From Thiobacillus denitrificans (GTDB lineage Bacteria > Pseudomonadota > Gammaproteobacteria > Burkholderiales > Thiobacillaceae), in assembly GCA_002424845.1 (NCBI GenBank), contig DILD01000011.1, positions 15,734 through 62,922 of the forward strand: a DNA stretch of 47,189 nucleotides, in the 5' to 3' direction. Under the pieces are notes generated by a model. That model saw only the letters and a list, made by a program, of their open reading frames with translations. It was not told where the DNA came from and made no database searches. Both the position numbers and the translations under genes were made by a program. Below, in pieces: positions 1 through 8,877 of the stretch. Within the stretch, counting starts at the first letter, position 1; each line of letters begins with the position of its first letter.

Positions 1-518
1 TGCACAACGCCAGCGCCAACAGCCTCGTGCTGCTGGACGAGATCGGCCGCGGCACCTCGACCTTCGACGGCCTCGCGCTGGCCTGGGCGGTGGCACGGCA
101 TCTGGTCACTGCCACCCGCGCGTTCACCCTGTTCGCCACCCACTATTTCGAACTGACCCAGCTCGCCAACGAGTTCAAGCAACTCGCCAACGTGCACCTC
201 GACGCCAAGGAACACGGCGCCGACCTGGTGTTCCTGCACGCGGTGGAAGAGGGCCCGGCTTCGCAGAGCTACGGTATCCAGGTCGCGCGTCTGGCCGGCG
301 TGCCGAGCCCGGTGATTCACGCGGCGCGGCGCCATCTGCGCGAACTCGAGGACGCGCAGCTGCAGCCCGGTCCGCAGGGCGACCTGTTCACCGCGCACCT
401 GCCCAACGACGAACCGCCGCCGCACCCCGCACTTGACCAATTGCGCGAGCTTGACCCCGACACGCTTACGCCGAAGGCGGCGCTGGATATGCTGTATGCG
501 CTGAAAGCGCATTTATGA
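1..518 (+). CDS. mutS: DNA mismatch repair protein MutS, C-terminal fragment (5' end outside window)
   Basis: MutS recognises mismatches and uses an ATPase to recruit MutL. The frame is open from base 3 of the window, so only about the last 170 residues are present. They begin in the ATPase domain: HNASANSL is followed by the Walker B/signature stretch LLDEIGRGTST, then the conserved ATHYFELT and the SQSYGIQVARLAGVP segment that precedes the C-terminal helices. The C-terminus (PHPALDQLRELDPDTLTPKAALDMLYALK) is the usual MutS tail that carries the dimerisation helix. It ends with TGA at 516-518. The identity is clear; the rest of the protein lies upstream of the window. Confidence 0.97.
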   Translation, partial: HNASANSLVLLDEIGRGTSTFDGLALAWAVARHLVTATRAFTLFATHYFELTQLANEFKQLANVHLDAKEHGADLVFLHAVEEGPASQSYGIQVARLAGVPSPVIHAARRHLRELEDAQLQPGPQGDLFTAHLPNDEPPPHPALDQLRELDPDTLTPKAALDMLYALKAHL

Positions 519-585
519 AAGTCTGGCGCGCTGAAAGCGCGTCTATGGAGGCAGGCGCCTTGAAAGCGCTCACCAATACTTCGCC

Positions 586-855
586 ATGAAAACCCTGCGC
601 CTCAACACCGCCGAACTCGGCCTCGACTTCAACGCCGCGCTGAAACTGGCAACAGCCATCGCCCGGCAGCAGTTGGGGGAGGATACGATGTTGTTGAGCT
701 GGTACGACCGCGAGCGCGATCTCGAATCGCCTGCGGGCGTGAGCGAATGTCACGAAGGCTGCGCCACCAAGGGGTCGTGGGATTACGCGTTGAATCGCGG
801 GGCGCGGATGGCTGTCGAGTTCGACGCAGGCCGCTTTTACTACTGCTTTCTTTAA
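586..855 (+). CDS. Small conserved-looking hypothetical protein (89 aa)
   Basis: This is an acidic 89-residue soluble protein with no signal peptide or membrane segment. The pattern is an N-terminal strand (MKTLRLNTAELGLDF), a helix (AALKLATAIARQQLG), then LLSWYDRERDLESP, a two-cysteine stretch SECHEGCATKG and a C-terminal strand ending in FYYCFL. By memory it resembles a small domain of unknown function catalogued as DUF5619, but I am unsure of that. The CHEGC pair could be redox-active or bind metal (inference). It lies 67 bp after mutS on the same strand. Its stop interlocks with that of the convergent S4-domain gene: the four bases TTAA at 852-855 provide both stop codons. Confidence 0.7.
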   Translation: MKTLRLNTAELGLDFNAALKLATAIARQQLGEDTMLLSWYDRERDLESPAGVSECHEGCATKGSWDYALNRGARMAVEFDAGRFYYCFL

Positions 856-1076
856 GCCTCGGCCGCCACTACCCGAACCGTCTGCCCCAGACACCGAACC
901 GTCTGGTTCGCCCGGATTTTTGCCGTCTTGCGGCTTTCAGGCTGGCCGTCCACACTGACTTCACCGTTGGCGATCATGAGCTTGCCCTGCCCGCCGCTGT
1001 CGGCGATGCCGGTGAGCTTGAGCAGATCGCACAGCGCGACGTATTCACCGCGCAGTTGGAATTCAAGGGTTTCCAT
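852..1076 (-). CDS. S4-domain RNA-binding protein (YbcJ-like)
   Basis: This 74-residue protein consists almost entirely of one S4 RNA-binding fold: METLEFQLRGEYVALCDLLKLTGIADSGGQ, then KLMIANGEVSVDGQPESRKTAKIRANQTV. The VDGQxExRKxxKIRxGxxV pattern is typical of the short YbcJ family, thought to bind structured RNA, perhaps rRNA. I chose the ATG at 1076; the frame stays open nine codons further but without a better start. It is the last gene of the minus-strand run behind nuoN and DUF2818, separated from DUF2818 by 5 bp. The target RNA is unknown. Confidence 0.85.
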   Translation of the reverse strand: METLEFQLRGEYVALCDLLKLTGIADSGGQGKLMIANGEVSVDGQPESRKTAKIRANQTVRCLGQTVRVVAAEA

Positions 1077-1081
1077 GCCTG

Positions 1082-1384
1082 TTACGCCCCGCGCCGCCGC
1101 CACAGATAGCGGTAAACAAAGCCCGGGTAGGCAAACACCACGAACAGCGAGGCATTGACCGCGTAGAACTCCCAGTTCTGTTTATGAATGTCGCCGAGCT
1201 TGCCTTCCAGCAGCATGGCAATGCCCCCCACCACGAAAAACATCACCACCAGCTCCAGCAGCCGCCAGGCGAAATTCTTGCTGCCTACTTTGGGTTTGAC
1301 GACGAAGAAAATGCGCTCGACGAGGAACGGCAGGTTGGCGGCGATGAAGCCCAGGATCAGCAGCAGGGTGGTGGAGAAATTCAC
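1082..1384 (-). CDS. DUF2818 family membrane protein
   Basis: This is a 100-residue protein with three predicted membrane helices (about residues 5-28, 42-60 and 74-95) and a basic C-terminus (YRYLWRRRGA). It matches the DUF2818 family, which sits directly downstream of nuoN in many betaproteobacteria, as here. That position suggests a link to complex I assembly or stability, but no function has been shown to my knowledge. It is separated from nuoN by 68 bp that contain a GC-rich hairpin (1409-1430), so its expression may be lower than that of nuoN. Identification rests on length, helix pattern and position. Confidence 0.88.
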   Translation of the reverse strand: MNFSTTLLLILGFIAANLPFLVERIFFVVKPKVGSKNFAWRLLELVVMFFVVGGIAMLLEGKLGDIHKQNWEFYAVNASLFVVFAYPGFVYRYLWRRRGA

Positions 1385-1408
1385 GGTGATTCCGAAAAGC
1401 CAGGTAAG

Positions 1409-1430
1409 GCCGGAGCAGACCCGCTCCGGC
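1409..1430 (-). terminator. GC-rich hairpin between nuoN and the DUF2818 gene
   Basis: A perfect 8-bp stem (GCCGGAGC / GCTCCGGC) closes a 6-nt loop in the 68-bp gap after nuoN. No clear T-tract follows on the minus strand, so it may be an mRNA-stabilising or partial-termination hairpin rather than a full terminator. Confidence 0.4.
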
Positions 1431-1452
1431 AGGTTTGGTTCAACTATTCAGG

Positions 1453-2898
1453 TCAGAATGACGCGCCGATCGCGTGCACACATACCGCCATCAGCGGCTG
1501 CGGCAGGATGCCGAGTACCAGCACGGCGAGACCGTTGGCCGACATGATAATACGGGCATCGGGACAGGCAGCAATCGGGCTGGTGTCATGCGGGGTATCG
1601 AAATACATCAGCTTGACGATGCGCAGGTAATAGAAGGCGCCGATCAGCGAGAACAGCACCGCCGCCACCGCCAGCCACACGTAGCCGATCTCGACCACGG
1701 CCTGCAGCACCGCAAGCTTGGCATAGAAGCCGACGGCAGGCGGCACGCCGGCCATCGAGAACATCAGGAGCAGCATCAGGAAGGCCAGCCACGGGCTGCG
1801 GCGATTGAGGCCCTTAAAGTCATCCAGCTGGTCGGCCTCGAATCCGGCGCGCGACAGGAGCAGGATCATGCCGAAGCTGCCCAGGCTCATCAGCGCATAC
1901 ACCAGCACGTAGAACATCGCGCTGCCGTAGCCGTTCTGCGATCCGGCGAGAATGCCCAGCAGCATGAAGCCCATGTGCGAGATGGTCGAGTAGGCCAGCA
2001 TGCGCTTCAGATTGGTTTGCGCAATCGCCGCGATGTTGCCCACCGCCATGGACAGCACCGCCAGAATCACCAGCATGTCGCGCCATTCGACCACCTGCGA
2101 CTCCAGGCCTTGGCCAAGGATGCGCACGACGAAGGCGAACGCGGCGATCTTGGGTGCTGAGCCGATGAACAGCGTCATCGCAGTGGGGGCGCCATGGTAG
2201 ACGTCGGGCACCCACATATGGAACGGCACCGCACCGAGCTTGAACGCGAGACCGGCGACGATGAAAACGATGCCGAACACCAGGGGAATGCGCAGATCGG
2301 TGCCGTCGGCCAGATTCTGCGCGATATCGGCCAGCGCCAGCGAACCGGTGACACCGTAAATCATCGACATGCCATAGAGCAGCATGCCGGACGCCAGCGC
2401 ACCCAGCACGAAGTATTTCATCGCCGCCTCGGTCGCCACGCTGGAGTCGCGCTGCAGCGCAACCATGGCATACAGTGACAAGGACAGCAGTTCGAGACCG
2501 AGATACAGCGTGAGGAAATGGCTGGCCGACACCATCACCATCATGCCCAGCAGCGCAAACAGCGCCAGCACGAAGAAGTCGCCCTTGTAGAGCCCGCGCT
2601 GGCGCAGGTAATCGCGCGAGTACACCATCACGACCGAGACGCTCAGGTAAAGGAACAGCTTCAGCACATCCGACAGCGGATCGTCGATAAAAAGACCGCC
2701 CAGCGCCAGCACCGGCATGGTGGAGAAATCGCGCGCGGTGAGGAAGGCTGCGCCGGCCACGGTGGCGAGTGACAGCACGTAAGCAATATAGCGCTTGCTG
2801 TCATCGACTGCGGCATCGACCACCAGGATCAGCGATACCATCGCCAGCACGAAGATCTCGGGCAGCGCGGGGGCGAATTGCGTGAGGAAATCGCTCAT
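1453..2898 (-). CDS. nuoN: NADH-quinone oxidoreductase subunit N
   Basis: NuoN is one of three antiporter-like proton-pumping subunits in the membrane arm of complex I. The 481 residues are almost wholly hydrophobic, with about 14 membrane helices. Family landmarks include the TM5 stretch HFLTLYLGLELLSLSLY, which carries the conserved Glu, FKLGAVPFHMWVPDVYHGAPT with the broken-helix Lys, and LKRMLAYSTISHMGFMLLG. The length fits the family. The start ATG at 2898 lies 9 bp after the nuoM stop. It is the last nuo gene of the operon, followed by a hairpin and DUF2818. Confidence 0.98.
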   Translation of the reverse strand: MSDFLTQFAPALPEIFVLAMVSLILVVDAAVDDSKRYIAYVLSLATVAGAAFLTARDFSTMPVLALGGLFIDDPLSDVLKLFLYLSVSVVMVYSRDYLRQRGLYKGDFFVLALFALLGMMVMVSASHFLTLYLGLELLSLSLYAMVALQRDSSVATEAAMKYFVLGALASGMLLYGMSMIYGVTGSLALADIAQNLADGTDLRIPLVFGIVFIVAGLAFKLGAVPFHMWVPDVYHGAPTAMTLFIGSAPKIAAFAFVVRILGQGLESQVVEWRDMLVILAVLSMAVGNIAAIAQTNLKRMLAYSTISHMGFMLLGILAGSQNGYGSAMFYVLVYALMSLGSFGMILLLSRAGFEADQLDDFKGLNRRSPWLAFLMLLLMFSMAGVPPAVGFYAKLAVLQAVVEIGYVWLAVAAVLFSLIGAFYYLRIVKLMYFDTPHDTSPIAACPDARIIMSANGLAVLVLGILPQPLMAVCVHAIGASF

Positions 2899-2907
2899 CT
2901 TGGAACC

Positions 2908-4392
2908 TTAAGGCAGTTTGCTTTGGGCGACGTGCGCCAACAGGTCGACCACCGACACGTGCATCACGTCGGTGAACGGCTTGGGATACAGGCCCATGGC
3001 CAGCACACAGACGGCGAGCACGCCGAGGATCAGGATTTCGCGCGCGTTGACGTCTGTCATCTCCTCGACGTGCGGGTTGGTGATGCTGCCGAACACCACG
3101 CGCTTGTACATCCACAAGGTGTAGGCCGCGCCGAGGATCAGCGTGGTGGCGGCGACGAAGGCGAACCAGAAATTGACCTTGGTTGCGGCCAGGATGACCA
3201 TGAATTCGCCGACGAATCCGCTGGTGGCGGGCAGGCCCGCGTTGGCCATGGCGAACAGCATGAAGAAGGCGGCGAACACCGGCATCCTGTTGACCAGGCC
3301 GCCGTAGTCCTTGATCTGGCGCGAATGCAGGCGGTCGTACATGACGCCGATGCAGAGGAACAGCGCGGCCGAAACGAAGCCGTGCGAGATCATCTGCACC
3401 AGGCCGCCTTCGACGCCGAGCGGGCTGAACATGAAGAAGCCGAGGGTGACGAAGCCCATGTGCGCGATCGACGAATAGGCGATGAGCTTCTTCATGTCGG
3501 ACTGCGCCAGCGCGACCAGGCCGATGTAGGCCACCGCGATCAGTGACAAGGTGATGACGAACCACGCGAGTTCGGCACTGGCATCCGGCAGGATCGGCAG
3601 GATGAAGCGCAGAAAGCCGTAGGCGCCCACCTTCAGTGTGATCGCCGCCAGCACCACCGAGCCGCCGGTAGGCGCCTCGACGTGGGCGTCGGGCAACCAG
3701 GTGTGCACCGGCCACATCGGCACCTTGACCCCGAACGCCAGCAGGAAGGCGAAGAACATCAGCGTCTGCGCCGTCATCCCGAGCGTGGTGGTGTGCCAGG
3801 TCTGGATGTCGAAGCTACCGCCCGACTGAAAATACAGGTAGATCATCGACACCAGCATCAGCAGCGAGCCGAGCAGGGTGTAGAGGAAGAACTTGAACGC
3901 AGCGTACACACGATTCGGGCCGCCCCACACGCCGACGATCAGGTACAGCGGGATCAGCATGCCCTCGAAAAAAACGTAGAACAGGATGCCGTCGAGCGCG
4001 GCGAACACACCGTTGATAAGGCCCGACATGATGAGGAAGGCCGCCATGTACTGCGCGACCTTGTCCTGGATCACCTGCCAGCCGGCGATCACCACCAGCA
4101 CGGTGATGAAGCTGTTCAGCAGAATCAGCGGCATCGAGATGCCGTCGACGCCGAGGTGGTAATGGATGTTGAACGCCGGAATCCACGCCGCTTTCTCGAC
4201 GAACTGCATCGCCGAGGTGGAAGTATCGAAACCTGTAACCAAGGGAATCGCGACGATGAAGCCCAGCAGCGCACCGGCCAGCGCAACCCAGCGGGCGATC
4301 GCCGCGTTGCGGTCGGAGCCGGTGGCGAGCACCGCCACCCCGGCCAGAATCGGGACCCAGATAACGAGAGAGAGTATCGACTGTCCGAACAT
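2908..4392 (-). CDS. nuoM: NADH-quinone oxidoreductase subunit M
   Basis: NuoM is the second antiporter-like subunit of the complex I membrane arm. The 494 residues hold about 14 helices. Visible proton-channel residues are the TM5 glutamate E143 in YVFFEGMLIPLYL and the TM7 lysine K223 in FGVKVPMWPVHTWLPDAH. The family signature MKKLIAYSSIAHMGFVTLG is also present. It lies between nuoL (10 bp upstream) and nuoN (9 bp downstream), the standard order, and so is cotranscribed and probably translationally coupled with them. Confidence 0.98.
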   Translation of the reverse strand: MFGQSILSLVIWVPILAGVAVLATGSDRNAAIARWVALAGALLGFIVAIPLVTGFDTSTSAMQFVEKAAWIPAFNIHYHLGVDGISMPLILLNSFITVLVVIAGWQVIQDKVAQYMAAFLIMSGLINGVFAALDGILFYVFFEGMLIPLYLIVGVWGGPNRVYAAFKFFLYTLLGSLLMLVSMIYLYFQSGGSFDIQTWHTTTLGMTAQTLMFFAFLLAFGVKVPMWPVHTWLPDAHVEAPTGGSVVLAAITLKVGAYGFLRFILPILPDASAELAWFVITLSLIAVAYIGLVALAQSDMKKLIAYSSIAHMGFVTLGFFMFSPLGVEGGLVQMISHGFVSAALFLCIGVMYDRLHSRQIKDYGGLVNRMPVFAAFFMLFAMANAGLPATSGFVGEFMVILAATKVNFWFAFVAATTLILGAAYTLWMYKRVVFGSITNPHVEEMTDVNAREILILGVLAVCVLAMGLYPKPFTDVMHVSVVDLLAHVAQSKLP

Positions 4393-4402
4393 GGTTATCG
4401 TT

Positions 4403-6412
4403 TTAGTTGAGCCGCGCGAACCAGGTCACCAGGGCAAACACCCCGATCAGCATGGCAAACGCGTAGTGGTAGATGTAGCCGGACTGGAAAGCCTTGACCA
4501 GGCGCGAGAAACGTTCGACCAGGTGGGCCGTGCCATTGACGAAGAAGCCGTCGATGACGTTCTGGTCGCCGCGCCGCCACAGGGTCGCGCCAAGCAGTCG
4601 GGCACCCTTGGCAAACACCCAGCTGTAGAGCTCGTCGAACCAGTATTTGTTGAGCAGCATCTGATGCAGGAACTTGAAGCGCTGCGCAATCGCCGCCGGG
4701 ATATCCGGACGCTTGAGATAGAAGAACGCCGACAGGCCCACGCCCGCCACCGCGAGCCAGAACGGAAGCGTCATCACTGCGTGCAGGCCCATCGCCGCCG
4801 CCCCGTGGAAATGCTGGTTGAGCTCGTGCATCACCGGATGGCGGTCGGCGACATAGATCGCGCTGCCGAAATAATCGCCGAACAACATCGGCTCGATGGT
4901 CATGTAACCGATCGCCAGCGACGGCAACGCCAGCGCCAGCAAGGGCCCAGTCACCACCCACGGTGTTTCGTGCGGCGTGCCGCCATGACCGTGATGCTCG
5001 TCGTGATGCGCATCGGGCTCGTTGCCGTGCGCGTGGCCCTGGTGGAAGCGCTCCTTGCCGTGGAACACCAGGAAATACATGCGGAAGGAATAGAAGGCGG
5101 TGACGAAGACGCCGATCAGCACTGCCCAGTAAGCGATGTCGGCCACCGGCAGGTTCGACAGCTTGACCGCCTCGATGATGGTTTCCTTGGAATAGAAGCC
5201 CGACAGGAAAGGCGTGCCGATCAGCGCCAGCGAGCCGATCAGCGAAGTGATCCAGGTGATCGGCATGTACTTTCTCAGGCCGCCCATGTAGCGGATGTCC
5301 TGATTGTGGTGCATGGCGATGATGACCGAGCCCGCAGCCAGGAACAGCAGCGCCTTGAAGAAGGCGTGCGTCATCAGGTGGAACACCGCGACCGAATAGG
5401 CCGAGGCGCCGAGCGCGACCGTCATGTAGCCGAGCTGCGACAGCGTCGAATAGGCCACCACGCGCTTGATGTCGTTCTGCACGATGCCGAGGAAACCCAT
5501 GAACAGCGCGGTGATGGCGCCGATGACCATGATGAAGCTCAAGGCCACGTCGGACAGTTCGTACAGCGGCGACATGCGCGCGACCATGAAAATGCCGGCA
5601 GTGACCATCGTCGCCGCGTGGATCAGCGCGGAAATCGGCGTCGGGCCTTCCATCGAATCGGGCAGCCAGACGTGCAGCGGGAACTGCGCCGACTTGCCCA
5701 TCGCGCCGATGAACAGGAGGATGCCGATGACCGTCATCAGCATCCACGGCGTGTCGAACCAGATCGTGATGGTTTCATTCGCCAGCGATGGCGCCTTGTC
5801 GAACACAGTGTAGTAATCGAGCGAACCGAAATGCGCCAGCACCAGACCGATGCCGAGGATGAAGCCGAAGTCGCCGACGCGGTTGACCAGGAAGGCCTTG
5901 AGGTTGGCGTAAATCGCGGTTTCCTTCTGGTACCAGAAACCGATCAGCAGATAGGACACCAGACCGACCGCTTCCCAGCCGAAGAACAGCTGCAGGAAGT
6001 TGTTGCTCATCACCAGCATCAGCATCGAGAAGGTGAACAGCGAAATGTAGCTGAAAAAGCGTTGATAGCCGGGGTCTTCGTGCATGTAGCCGATGGTGTA
6101 GATGTGCACCATCAGCGAAACGAAGGTGACGACCAGCATCATCATCGCGGTCAGCGAATCGATCAGGAACCCAACCTCGAAGCGCAGATCGCCCAGCACC
6201 ATCCAGGTGTAAACCGCGCCGTTGAAGGTATGCCCTGCCAGCACATCCTGGAACACCAGCACCGAAGCGATCAGCGACACCGCGACCCCGGCGATGGTGA
6301 CGACATGCGCGCCTGTGCGGCCGACCAGCCTGCCGAACAGGCCCGCCACGATTGCGCCGAACAGCGGCGCCAGCGGCACGATCAGATAAAGCGTCTGCAT
6401 ATCCATCGGCAT
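4403..6412 (-). CDS. nuoL: NADH-quinone oxidoreductase subunit L
   Basis: NuoL is the distal antiporter-like subunit, with the long lateral helix that spans the membrane arm. It has 669 residues. Key residues are E147 in FFGWEAVGL, K240 in GAMGKSAQFPLHVWLPDSMEGPTP, and the H349/K353 stretch THAFFKALLFL. Residues 451-481 form an unusual His/Asp/Glu-rich loop (HQGHAHGNEPDAHHDEHHGHG) between two helices. The start ATG overlaps the nuoK stop by one base (TGATG at 6410-6414). A second in-frame ATG two codons later is an alternative start. Confidence 0.98.
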   Translation of the reverse strand: MPMDMQTLYLIVPLAPLFGAIVAGLFGRLVGRTGAHVVTIAGVAVSLIASVLVFQDVLAGHTFNGAVYTWMVLGDLRFEVGFLIDSLTAMMMLVVTFVSLMVHIYTIGYMHEDPGYQRFFSYISLFTFSMLMLVMSNNFLQLFFGWEAVGLVSYLLIGFWYQKETAIYANLKAFLVNRVGDFGFILGIGLVLAHFGSLDYYTVFDKAPSLANETITIWFDTPWMLMTVIGILLFIGAMGKSAQFPLHVWLPDSMEGPTPISALIHAATMVTAGIFMVARMSPLYELSDVALSFIMVIGAITALFMGFLGIVQNDIKRVVAYSTLSQLGYMTVALGASAYSVAVFHLMTHAFFKALLFLAAGSVIIAMHHNQDIRYMGGLRKYMPITWITSLIGSLALIGTPFLSGFYSKETIIEAVKLSNLPVADIAYWAVLIGVFVTAFYSFRMYFLVFHGKERFHQGHAHGNEPDAHHDEHHGHGGTPHETPWVVTGPLLALALPSLAIGYMTIEPMLFGDYFGSAIYVADRHPVMHELNQHFHGAAAMGLHAVMTLPFWLAVAGVGLSAFFYLKRPDIPAAIAQRFKFLHQMLLNKYWFDELYSWVFAKGARLLGATLWRRGDQNVIDGFFVNGTAHLVERFSRLVKAFQSGYIYHYAFAMLIGVFALVTWFARLN

Positions 6413-6717
6413 CAGCCTTTCAGTTGGTCGAGGTCATCGACGTTGATCGTGTGCAGGTTGCGGAACAGCACCACCAGAATGGCCAGGCCGATGGCGGATT
6501 CCGCCGCGGCGACGGTGAGGATGAAGAAGACGAATATCTGGCCGTGGATGTCGCCGAGGTAATGCGAGAACGCGATGAAATTCATGTTCACCGCCAGCAG
6601 CATGAGTTCGATCGCCATCAGCAGGACGATGACGTTTTTACGGTTGAGGAAGATGCCCAGTACGCTGATGGCGAACAGGATGCCGCCCAGCACCAGGTAA
6701 TGCGACAAGGAAATCAC
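6412..6717 (-). CDS. nuoK: NADH-quinone oxidoreductase subunit K
   Basis: NuoK is a small membrane subunit homologous to MrpC. It links the quinone module to the antiporter-like subunits. At 101 residues it has the exact family length and three helices. The conserved membrane glutamates are visible in VLLMAIELMLLAVNMNF and in VAAAESAIGLAILVVLFR. The gene overlaps nuoJ by 4 bp (ATGA) and nuoL by 1 bp, which points to tight translational coupling. Confidence 0.98.
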   Translation of the reverse strand: MISLSHYLVLGGILFAISVLGIFLNRKNVIVLLMAIELMLLAVNMNFIAFSHYLGDIHGQIFVFFILTVAAAESAIGLAILVVLFRNLHTINVDDLDQLKG

Positions 6718-7337
6718 GCGCCCTCCTCCCCTGACTGCTTCTTCACCGCCTGCATTTTGACGATGCGCAGTCGGTCGTTACGCTTGACCTTCACCTGTTC
6801 GGCGGGATCAATGTACTTGCTGTCCTTGCGGCGGCGCAACGTCAGCGCAATGGCGGCCACGATCGCCACCAGCAAGATGACGGCTGCGAGTTCGAAAGCA
6901 TAGACATAGTCGGTATACAGCAGCCGTCCGAGTTCCTTGGTATTGCTGTAATCGGCCGGATGCGGCTCGGGCGTGGCCATCACGTCAAGTCCGAAATGAC
7001 GGCTGCCCAGGATCAGCGCCATTTCGATCATCAGCAGCACCGAAACAAAACCGGCGATCGGCAGGTAATCCCAAAAACCTTCGCGCAGCTTATCGAGATT
7101 GATGTCGAGCATCATCACCACGAACAGGAACAACACCATCACCGCGCCGACGTAGACCAGCACCAGAACAATGGCGAGAAACTCTGCCTCCAGCAGCATC
7201 CACAAGCCTGCTGCGGTGAAGAAAGCCAGCACCAGAAACAACGCGGCATGCACCGGATTGCGGGCGGTGATCACTCGCAAGCCGGCAAACACCAGAATGG
7301 CGGCAAAGATATAAAAAATCGCGGTCGTATAGGTCAT
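6714..7337 (-). CDS. nuoJ: NADH-quinone oxidoreductase subunit J
   Basis: NuoJ is a five-helix membrane subunit near the quinone site; its TM3 undergoes the pi-bulge transition in complex I. The start chosen is ATG 7337 (MTYTTAIFYIFAAILVF), giving 207 residues; a TTG five codons upstream (7352) also keeps the frame and cannot be excluded. Landmarks are RVITARNPVHAALFLVLAF and the TM3 stretch VLVYVGAVMVLFLFVVMML. The C-terminus is long and basic (LRRRKDSKYIDPAEQVKVKRNDRLR), as seen in other betaproteobacteria. Confidence 0.96.
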   Translation of the reverse strand: MTYTTAIFYIFAAILVFAGLRVITARNPVHAALFLVLAFFTAAGLWMLLEAEFLAIVLVLVYVGAVMVLFLFVVMMLDINLDKLREGFWDYLPIAGFVSVLLMIEMALILGSRHFGLDVMATPEPHPADYSNTKELGRLLYTDYVYAFELAAVILLVAIVAAIALTLRRRKDSKYIDPAEQVKVKRNDRLRIVKMQAVKKQSGEEGA

Positions 7338-7361
7338 GTTCGTTGTGATCAATGCCCGGTG

Positions 7362-7850
7362 TCAGCGGTACTTCGCGTCGACCGCACGGTCTTTGGCGAT
7401 CTGTTCTTCCTGCTGGTCGCCGATGGCGAGCAGCATGGATTTTGTGTAGTAGAGGTCGCCGCGCTTCTCGCCGTGATATTCGAGGATGCGGGTTTCGACA
7501 ATGGAGTCGACCGGGCAGGATTCCTCGCAGAAGCCGCAGAAAATGCACTTGGTCAGGTCGATGTCGTATCGCGTGGTACGGCGGGTGCCGTCTTCGCGCT
7601 TTTCCGATTCGATGGTGATGGCCAGCGCCGGGCATACTGCTTCGCACAGTTTGCAGGCGATGCAGCGCTCTTCGCCGTTGGGGTAGCGGCGCAAGGCGTG
7701 CAGGCCACGGAAACGCGGGCTTTGCGGGGTTTTCTCTTCCGGGTACTGCACCGTGATCTTGCGCGCGAACAGGTGACGCCCGGTGAGCATCATGCCGCGC
7801 AGCAGTTCGATCAGGAGCAGGCTGCCGAAGAAATTCGTGATCCGTTTCAT
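7362..7850 (-). CDS. nuoI: NADH-quinone oxidoreductase subunit I (two [4Fe-4S])
   Basis: NuoI is the TYKY-type ferredoxin subunit that carries clusters N6a and N6b between NuoG and NuoB. The start ATG 7850 (MKRITNFFGSLLLIELLRGM) gives 162 residues, the usual betaproteobacterial length, with an amphipathic N-terminal helix. Two full 4Fe-4S motifs are present: C63, C66, C69, C73 (CIACKLCEAVC) and C102, C105, C108, C112 (CIFCGFCEESC). It lies between nuoH and nuoJ. All eight ligands are intact. Confidence 0.98.
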   Translation of the reverse strand: MKRITNFFGSLLLIELLRGMMLTGRHLFARKITVQYPEEKTPQSPRFRGLHALRRYPNGEERCIACKLCEAVCPALAITIESEKREDGTRRTTRYDIDLTKCIFCGFCEESCPVDSIVETRILEYHGEKRGDLYYTKSMLLAIGDQQEEQIAKDRAVDAKYR

Positions 7851-7857
7851 GGCCGCC

Positions 7858-8877
7858 TCAATGAAAGAGATAACCATACGGTGTCTGCATCATGCCGCCG
7901 ACGACGACGATCCAGACGATGGTGATGGGGATGAACACTTTCCAGCCCAAGCGCATGATCTGGTCGTAGCGATAGCGCGGGAAGGTGGCGCGGAACCACA
8001 GGAACAGGAACAGCACGAAGCCGGTTTTCAGCAGCCACCAGACGATGCCGTCCGGCAGGAAACTCACCGGCGACAGCCAGCCACCGAGGAACATCAGCGT
8101 GGTCAGCGCGGCGATCAGGATCATGTTGGCGTATTCGGCGAGGAAGAACACCGCAAACGCCATGCCGGAATATTCCACATGGAAGCCGGCGACGATCTCC
8201 GATTCGCCTTCGGCGACGTCAAACGGCGCGCGGTTGGTCTCGGCGACGCCCGATATCAGATACACGATAAACAGCGGGAACAACGGCCAGATGTACCACT
8301 GATGCAGCCCGCCCGACTGGCCCTGTACGATATCGATCAGGTTGAGCGACTGTGCCGCCATCAGCACGCCGACCAGCGCGAAGCCCATGGCGATTTCGTA
8401 GGACACGATCTGCGCCGCCGAGCGCATGGCGCCGAGGAAGGCGTATTTGGAGTTGGACGCCCAGCCCGCGATGATGACGCCGTAGACGCCCATCGAGGTG
8501 ATCGCCATCACGTACAGCAGGCCGGCGTTGATGTTGGCCAGCACCAGCGTATCGGTGAATGGAATCACCGCCCACGCCGCCAGCGCCGGCGCGATGGCGA
8601 GGATGGGGCCAAGGATGAACAGGCTTTTGTTGGCGCCGGAAGGAATGATGATTTCCTTCATCAGCAGTTTCAGGCCGTCGGCGATCGGCTGCAGCAGGCC
8701 CTGGAATCCCACACGATTGGGGCCGATCCTCACCTGCATCCAGCCGATGATTTTCCTTTCCCAATAAGTGAGATAAGCGACGCCCAGCATCAACGGCACC
8801 ACCAGTGCCATGATCTTGATCAATGTCCAGGCAACGGTTTGAACAGCGGCCCAATCCACGTAGAGTCCCTCCATCAA
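7858..8877 (-). CDS. nuoH: NADH-quinone oxidoreductase subunit H
   Basis: NuoH forms much of the quinone-binding cavity at the junction of the peripheral and membrane arms. It has 339 residues and eight helices. Family signatures include WERKIIGWMQVRIGPNRVGFQGLLQPIADGLKLL and the acidic quinone-site loop ETNRAPFDVAEGESEIVAGFHVEYSG. The start overlaps the nuoG stop by 4 bp (ATGA at 8874-8877); a second ATG immediately follows the first. Confidence 0.98.
   Translation of the reverse strand: MMEGLYVDWAAVQTVAWTLIKIMALVVPLMLGVAYLTYWERKIIGWMQVRIGPNRVGFQGLLQPIADGLKLLMKEIIIPSGANKSLFILGPILAIAPALAAWAVIPFTDTLVLANINAGLLYVMAITSMGVYGVIIAGWASNSKYAFLGAMRSAAQIVSYEIAMGFALVGVLMAAQSLNLIDIVQGQSGGLHQWYIWPLFPLFIVYLISGVAETNRAPFDVAEGESEIVAGFHVEYSGMAFAVFFLAEYANMILIAALTTLMFLGGWLSPVSFLPDGIVWWLLKTGFVLFLFLWFRATFPRYRYDQIMRLGWKVFIPITIVWIVVVGGMMQTPYGYLFH

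Noticed and set aside
4166..6562. A 798-codon open frame on the plus strand opposite nuoL and nuoM
   Set aside because: It is antisense to well-supported nuo genes, has a low-complexity composition rich in His, Arg, Gln and Asp, and shows no family motif or ribosome site. Such frames are common opposite high-GC genes.
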